NCBI GenBank assembly: GCA_019894765.1
Contig: JAGXNT010000002.1
Span: 1 to 39,029, forward strand
Origin: Candidatus Heimdallarchaeota archaeon
GTDB lineage: Archaea > Asgardarchaeota > Heimdallarchaeia > JABLTI01
Length of the DNA stretch: 39,029 bases
Direction of reading: 5' to 3'
This document shows positions 34,969-39,029 of this stretch, piece by piece. Positions within the stretch are counted from its first letter, which is position 1. Each line of letters begins with the position of its first letter. The notes under the pieces are model-generated. The model saw nothing but the letters and a program-made list of their open reading frames with translations. It searched no databases and was not told where the DNA came from. A program made the position numbers and the translations under genes.

Positions 34969-36267
34969 TTGGAAAGATCTGGCTATGATAGACAATACGG
35001 TGAAGAACGAGAAGCATTACGCGATTACGTGAAAAAACAACAAGACAAACCATTACCTAAAATGATGAAAAAACCACTAGGTAAAACAAATTGCTATGTC
35101 ATAGGAGTTGGTGGTGGGGGTAATAATACAATCAACCGATTAATGGCAACAGGAATTAAAGATGCGCTATGTCTCTGTATAAACACTGACCTTCAACATT
35201 TGAATTCTGTAAAATGCGATGCAACCTTGTTAATTGGTAAAAAAACCACTCGAGGGTTAGGAAGTGGTGGAAAACCAGAACTCGGCAAAGCAGCAGCCGA
35301 AGAATCATATGCAGAAATACAAAGAACAATTTCGGATTCAGATATTATTTTCTTGACTTGCGGTCTAGGAGGAGGAACAGGAACAGGAGCAATGCCTATA
35401 ATTGCAGAGATTGCGAAAAATGCCGGAGCAATTGTGATAAGTGTTGTAACAATTCCGTTCTCTATAGAGGGATCAAGAAAAGAACGAGCATTTGAAGGAC
35501 TCGATAAACTAAGAAAGAATTCTGATACCGTAGTGATAATTGAAAATGATTCATTACTAGAATTAGTGCCTGATTTGCCCATTGAAGAAGCATTCAGTGT
35601 AGCAGATGAAGTACTAGCCAGTTATATTAATTCAATAATTTCAACAGTCTCACAACCAGGATTAATCAATGTTGACTTTGCGGATTTGAAATCCATTATA
35701 GTAAAAGGAGGAGTCACCGTTTGTGGAGTTGGGGAAGCAAAAGGAGAGGATCGAGCACTTGCAGCAGTGCAAAAAGCTCTCGAGAACCCTCTTGTGAGTG
35801 TTGATTATAGTACAGGAACAGCGGCCCTAATACACGTTACCGGAGGGTCAACCATGTCACTGAAAGAAGCAAGCAGTGTTGTAGAAATAGTAAGAGAAAG
35901 CATACAACCAGAAGCAGAAGTGATTTGGGGAACAAAGGTAGACCATGAACTAGGTGATGTGTTGCGAATAACAATAATAATCTCTGGAGTAGAGAGTGAC
36001 CAAATGATTGGTATGCACAAAAAACAGTCTTTACTCAGAGGACCACCTTATGATATTGTCGCGGGGCAAAGCTCAATACCTGGCATAAAACCTGTCCGGG
36101 AAAAAGAAAACTGGTTACGAAAAGATAGCAGACCAAGTATGAAAGAACTAAGAAAAAGACTAAAAGAATCCCAAGAAGCAAAAGAAGAAAAGAAACCAGA
36201 AACAAAATTAGAGAAAGAGAAAACAGATGAATTTTGGGATGAATTAGGAATAGATAAAGGTCTGTGA
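34969..36267 (+). CDS. ftsZ: Cell-division GTPase FtsZ
   Basis: A tubulin-fold GTPase that polymerises at the division site. The 432-residue protein has a 40-residue basic head, then YVIGVGGGGNNTINRL for nucleotide binding, the tubulin signature GLGGGTGTG at 132-140, and the synergy (T7) loop NVDFAD at 234-239 with both acidic residues that trigger hydrolysis in the next subunit. From about 375 a charged Lys/Glu linker leads to a C-terminal peptide DEFWDELGID, a likely docking site for partners. The start is TTG with GGTG about 8 bases ahead. Whether it is FtsZ1- or FtsZ2-type needs a tree. The next gene is tRNA-Gln. Confidence 0.95.
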   Translation: MERSGYDRQYGEEREALRDYVKKQQDKPLPKMMKKPLGKTNCYVIGVGGGGNNTINRLMATGIKDALCLCINTDLQHLNSVKCDATLLIGKKTTRGLGSGGKPELGKAAAEESYAEIQRTISDSDIIFLTCGLGGGTGTGAMPIIAEIAKNAGAIVISVVTIPFSIEGSRKERAFEGLDKLRKNSDTVVIIENDSLLELVPDLPIEEAFSVADEVLASYINSIISTVSQPGLINVDFADLKSIIVKGGVTVCGVGEAKGEDRALAAVQKALENPLVSVDYSTGTAALIHVTGGSTMSLKEASSVVEIVRESIQPEAEVIWGTKVDHELGDVLRITIIISGVESDQMIGMHKKQSLLRGPPYDIVAGQSSIPGIKPVREKENWLRKDSRPSMKELRKRLKESQEAKEEKKPETKLEKEKTDEFWDELGIDKGL

Positions 36268-36301
36268 AGAAAAACCTCCAAAAATAAACTAAAAGAAAAC
36301 C

Positions 36302-36311
36302 TTTTATAAAA
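36302..36311 (+). promoter_or_regulatory. Probable TATA box of tRNA-Gln
   Basis: ttttataaaa, preceded by gaaaacc, lies 32-41 bases before the mature tRNA at 36343. The same bases form an inverted repeat (ACCTTTT/AAAAGGT, 36299-36316) that may also serve as an ftsZ 3' end. Confidence 0.5.
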
Positions 36312-36342
36312 AAGGTGGAAGTTTCATTCTATCATAAGGTAG

Positions 36343-36418
36343 AGGCCCGTAGTGTAGCGGCCAATCATCCAAGTCTTTGGAATTTGGGACGGAGGTTCGA
36401 ATCCTCTCGGGCCTACCA
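36343..36418 (+). tRNA. tRNA-Gln (UUG), encoded CCA
   Basis: Acceptor AGGCCCG (36343-36349) pairs exactly with CGGGCCT (36408-36414); discriminator A and CCA at 36416-36418. Anticodon stem CAAGT/ATTTG (one G-U) closes loop CTTTGGA with anticodon UUG at 36377-36379. T-stem GGAGG/CCTCT with loop TTCGAAT is standard. The D-stem is weak (GTG with CAT, one wobble). No intron. Confidence 0.93.
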
Positions 36419-36452
36419 TTTAATATTTTTTAGCGATTTATGGTTGATGAAC

Positions 36453-37004
36453 ATGCCAGTAAGAATCTTCGTTGCCGGTGATTTACATATTCCATCTCGA
36501 GCAACTATGATTCATCCCAAGTTTATTGATATTCTGAAAAGTGAGAAATGGGATTATGTTGTCCTTACAGGTGATCTAACTATTCCAGAAGTTCTTGACT
36601 ACTATGTTCAATTTGTCAAAGAACCAGAGAATCTTATTGTTTGTCGAGGAAACATGGATCAGATTTACTTGCCTGAAAAACCAATTTTTGAGGTTAATAA
36701 TATTAAAATCGGTGTTTTTCATGGATCAGGTATTTATCCACGAAGTGATATTCCACAACTAAAACAAGTTGCAGATGAGATGAATGTTAAAATTTTATTA
36801 ACGGGTCATTCCCATTTAAGGCTAATTCATGAAGATTCCGAGCATCTTATTCTTAATCCAGGGACTTCAAGTGGAGCATCAGGTGGATCTTCATGGACAG
36901 TAGATACTGGAATATTAATTCTTACGATTTCCTCCGAAGATATGATAGAGATTGAATCATATTACTTGTCAAACAAAGGCAAATTAAAATACCAGAAAGA
37001 ATAG
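36453..37004 (+). CDS. Vps29-like metallophosphoesterase (MJ0936/YfcE family)
   Basis: A 183-residue calcineurin-like phosphoesterase, the size of eukaryotic Vps29. All metal-site motifs are kept: GDLHIP (D10, H12), LTGDL (D41), RGNMD (N67, D69), H90 in FHGSG, and GHSH (H119, H121), so it is probably an active enzyme. The wording GDLHIPSR, VLTGDL, VCRGNMD, IKIGVFHG and LNPGTSSGA follows human Vps29 closely, more than I would expect of generic YfcE. Vps29 itself is a retromer scaffold that has lost activity. The reading frame opens back into tRNA-Gln, so the start must be later: ATG 36453 or 36447. The substrate is unknown. Confidence 0.85.
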   Translation: MPVRIFVAGDLHIPSRATMIHPKFIDILKSEKWDYVVLTGDLTIPEVLDYYVQFVKEPENLIVCRGNMDQIYLPEKPIFEVNNIKIGVFHGSGIYPRSDIPQLKQVADEMNVKILLTGHSHLRLIHEDSEHLILNPGTSSGASGGSSWTVDTGILILTISSEDMIEIESYYLSNKGKLKYQKE

Positions 37005-37267
37005 TTTTTTTCTAAAAAACCTTCTTCTAAAGAAATTATTTCTTTTTCTTTACATGAATATAGTCTCTTAGTGCTATAATTGTCAAGATCTACAATCATT
37101 ATTCCTTTTGAACCAATTGGACCAAGATTCAATTTCTTTGAAATTCTATTTTCTTCATTAATGTCATGATTTAAACTTTTAGCAATTGGTTGAGTCTTTT
37201 TCATCAAACCTACAGAAATTGCAAATAAAGCTATAATGAAGATTGAATGTAAGACTATTTTCTTCAT
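36962..37267 (-). CDS. Small hypothetical protein with N-terminal membrane anchor or signal
   Basis: A 101-residue frame from ATG 37267 with GGTG about 7 bases ahead. It begins MKKIVLHSIFIIALFAISVGL, a typical lysine-plus-hydrophobic signal or anchor, then a polar region with LNLGPIGSKGIMIVDLDN. Its last 43 bases overlap the end of the Vps29-like gene on the other strand. No family is recognised. The frame extends 8 codons further up to ATG 37291. Signal-like design and ribosome-binding site support it; the overlap counts against it. Confidence 0.4.
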   Translation of the reverse strand: MKKIVLHSIFIIALFAISVGLMKKTQPIAKSLNHDINEENRISKKLNLGPIGSKGIMIVDLDNYSTKRLYSCKEKEIISLEEGFLEKNYSFWYFNLPLFDK

Positions 37268-37529
37268 ACAAACACACCAGTAATGATTCACATTACCTTC
37301 CTAAGGTTGTTAACTCTAAATACAATATAACTACAATATTACTTAAACAAAGTGAGTAAATAGTTTAGAAACAGTTTTTTATCCAAAAATTCATCCCCAG
37401 AAGGTTTTTATGGTAAATTTATTCTTAATTTAAAACTAGTGCAAGGTCAATGTAATATCTCTATACAGCTGTGAATATTCACTGTATTAAAAGAGGTCTT
37501 TCCTCCATACTAATGTAGTAGCAAATTAG
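37268..37529. other. Divergent non-coding spacer
   Basis: About 260 A/T-rich bases between the small minus-strand gene and the roadblock-like gene. Apart from A/T boxes that could be promoters, nothing was recognised. Confidence 0.5.
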
Positions 37530-38060
37530 ATGGAGATTGCTGAGGTGAACAGTTTAATGAAGAACTTAGAAACGGAGCTAGAAAACATATCAGGTCCTTC
37601 TGACGTGAGTTCTGATCTAGGACAATTCATGGGTATAAATGATGATGTGCTAGGTATAGGTATTTACAGTTTATTCGGAAATTCCTTATTTACAAGCTCC
37701 AAAAATGAAAATGGTGATGTAGGACTCACTGCTTTCAAATCGCTTCTCTGTATGGTTGGAAACCAGATAGATTTCATTTTACCACCAGAAAAGAACGTAC
37801 AATTCATTGCTCCCGAAGATATTCTAATAGGAGTCACAAAAATCGATCCAGATAAAATTTTCGCAGTTGTATTGGAACGAAATGCAAGAATAGCAACTAT
37901 AGTACCCAATATCTTGAGAATGTCAAAATTATTGAAAGGTATTGCAAAGAAAACCGGTTCGCTTTCCAATTCAAAATGCAAAGAAGTTTGCAAAGTGACC
38001 ATGGCTTCAAAGACCCGATATTCCCACAGAAAAAACATCGTACGCAGATTTGCAGGTTAA
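37530..38060 (+). CDS. Probable roadblock/LC7 or longin-like domain protein
   Basis: A 176-residue soluble protein. After a helical start, residues about 41-125 show a strand (GIGIYSLFGNSLFTS), a helix (GLTAFKSLLCMVGNQIDFIL), a strand pair (QFIAPEDILIGVTKI and KIFAVVLERNARIATI) and a helix (PNILRMSKLLKGIAKK), the profilin-like order of roadblock and longin folds that regulate small GTPases in eukaryotes and are numerous in Asgard archaea. The C-terminus is basic and Cys-containing. Sequence identity to any named family is too weak for me to be sure; the fold call is inference. The start is ATG 37530 with a GTAGTAGC run, not a good ribosome-binding site. Confidence 0.55.
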   Translation: MEIAEVNSLMKNLETELENISGPSDVSSDLGQFMGINDDVLGIGIYSLFGNSLFTSSKNENGDVGLTAFKSLLCMVGNQIDFILPPEKNVQFIAPEDILIGVTKIDPDKIFAVVLERNARIATIVPNILRMSKLLKGIAKKTGSLSNSKCKEVCKVTMASKTRYSHRKNIVRRFAG

Positions 38061-38274
38061 CAAGATTTATCCTTTCCTTATTATCACCTTTTTTTCTTTC
38101 TTATAATCTATTTCGTATGAGAGATTTTTGAAATAACACTTAATGTTTAAATCTCCACATCATCAAAAAGATTTTAATTGAATAAATTGGAATTGAGAGA
38201 TACAAAGATAGGTAAAAAGTTAAAAATAGCGAATGAACGCTATATTCATTACTAAACTGAAAAAGGTCATAAGT

Positions 38275-39029
38275 ATGTCAAGTCGGAAAAACAAAGTGCT
38301 GTTTATTTTTGCACTAACAATAATAACAATGAACATATTCGCATTGACTCAGATTAGTGGTTTCACAAATAATACATTTGAAAATGAAACAACTCTTCCT
38401 TCAATCGATGAAGGCATGCCCAGTGGTATTGACAAGCCTTTAGTACCTACTGGAAACGTTAGTGAAATTCCTAACATGAATTTATGGGATATTTCAATTA
38501 ATGTCTCTCGATCAGTATCACTATTCGATTTCGGTTATTTAGGAGTGAATGATACTTATCAGCTTGAAAAGCATGATAATCTTACAATGCCCGTTTTCCG
38601 ATTTGCCTATCCTAAGATTTGGTCTTCAAATCTTGTTTATATGAAGGCTAGAACTATGTGGTATACAGAGGCAAACAGATTAAACGACACTGAAGTCTAT
38701 GTAGAATACGAGAATGAAGACTTCACATTCTATGCAGTAGATCTTGTTCCAGCACTTGATAATAGTTCACAGTATTATACTGTCAATGTCTTCTCAGCAA
38801 TTTTAAGACCATATACTGTAATAGAATACGTTGAGCAAATAGAAGCTGAAATATCAGGATTTTTTATGCGCAATGGAATTCTCTTCAATTTCAGCTTAAT
38901 ACCACATTTAACAAAGAAAATAGACAATTGTCAAACTTCCTTTAATAAAGCAGAAAACGATGGTGGTTTAATTGAGAAGTATGTTTACCCAATTAATGCA
39001 ACCACTGGTTCTGCAACATTCATTTATTC
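38275..39029 (+). CDS. Secreted or surface protein, N-glycosylation-rich (runs off window)
   Basis: Open from ATG 38275 to the window end, 251 codons with no stop, so the C-terminus is missing. It begins with a basic head and a hydrophobic signal (KVLFIFALTIITMNIFAL, residues 7-24). The rest is polar with many aromatics and at least ten N-x-S/T sequons (for example NNT, NET, NVS twice, NDT twice, NLT, NSS, NFS, NAT). AAAGGTCAT precedes the ATG by about 6 bases. No enzyme or adhesion family is recognised; a heavily glycosylated extracellular protein is the best reading. Confidence 0.8.
   Translation, partial: MSSRKNKVLFIFALTIITMNIFALTQISGFTNNTFENETTLPSIDEGMPSGIDKPLVPTGNVSEIPNMNLWDISINVSRSVSLFDFGYLGVNDTYQLEKHDNLTMPVFRFAYPKIWSSNLVYMKARTMWYTEANRLNDTEVYVEYENEDFTFYAVDLVPALDNSSQYYTVNVFSAILRPYTVIEYVEQIEAEISGFFMRNGILFNFSLIPHLTKKIDNCQTSFNKAENDGGLIEKYVYPINATTGSATFIY

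Noticed and set aside
36315..36452. N-terminal extension of the Vps29-like reading frame
   Set aside because: These bases are tRNA-Gln and its flanks, and the family N-terminus begins at residue MPVRIF, so the open frame upstream is chance.
1..39029. CRISPR arrays, insertion sequences, prophage or integrase genes
   Set aside because: No direct repeat array, transposase or phage-like gene was seen; the window is mostly core metabolism and information processing.

Overview
The window is AT-rich archaeal DNA. The evidence for an archaeon is an exosome operon (SBDS, Rrp4, Rrp41, Rrp42), the ribosomal proteins eL43 and eS30, aEF1B, ABCE1, a KEOPS Pcc1 subunit, archaeal-type CoA synthesis (pantoate kinase plus phosphopantothenate synthetase) and a tRNA-Arg intron at position 37/38. 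Several features point, by inference, to the Asgard lineage or a relative: a phosphoesterase that reads very like eukaryotic Vps29, a probable roadblock/longin-like small protein, a Cdc48-N-like domain fused to a VWA domain, eS30, and FtsZ. No marker here proves this. TTG starts are common, and both tRNA genes encode CCA.

Layout. 1-3.4 kb: ABCE1 (minus strand, C-terminal end cut off by the window), a GNAT acetyltransferase and a DUF1295 membrane protein. 3.5-9.4 kb: a tight six-gene operon for CoA (pantoate kinase, phosphopantothenate synthetase, PanB, PanE, aspartate decarboxylase, CoaBC). It covers every step from ketoisovalerate and aspartate to 4'-phosphopantetheine. 9.5-14.8 kb: a PaaK-like adenylating enzyme, a diacylglycerol-kinase-like lipid kinase, and a divergent ABC importer pair (fused permease and ATPase) with no binding protein in view. 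14.8-18.4 kb: aEF1B and IleRS on the minus strand. 18.5-19.8 kb: two small membrane proteins and a zinc-ribbon protein.

19.8-25.2 kb: a 400-base non-coding stretch with consecutive predicted hairpins, then SBDS-rrp4-rrp41-rrp42-eL43-Brix-Pcc1, followed by the short eS30 gene behind a perfect leader hairpin. This links ribosome maturation, RNA decay and processing, and tRNA modification; Elp3, another tRNA-modifying enzyme, follows. 26.9-31.1 kb: a long GpmI phosphoglycerate mutase (minus), a methyltransferase-like protein, and the Cdc48-N-like/VWA protein. 31.2-34.8 kb: intron-containing tRNA-Arg(CCU), a REC-PAS regulator and ArgRS. 35.0-39.0 kb: FtsZ, tRNA-Gln(UUG), the Vps29-like phosphoesterase, a small anchored or secreted hypothetical protein, a roadblock-like protein, and the start of a secreted protein rich in N-glycosylation sequons that runs off the window.

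No CRISPR array, insertion sequence or phage module was seen. The most interesting items are the Cdc48-N/VWA fusion, the Vps29-like enzyme, the structured RNA ahead of SBDS, the compact CoA operon, and eS30 with its leader hairpin.
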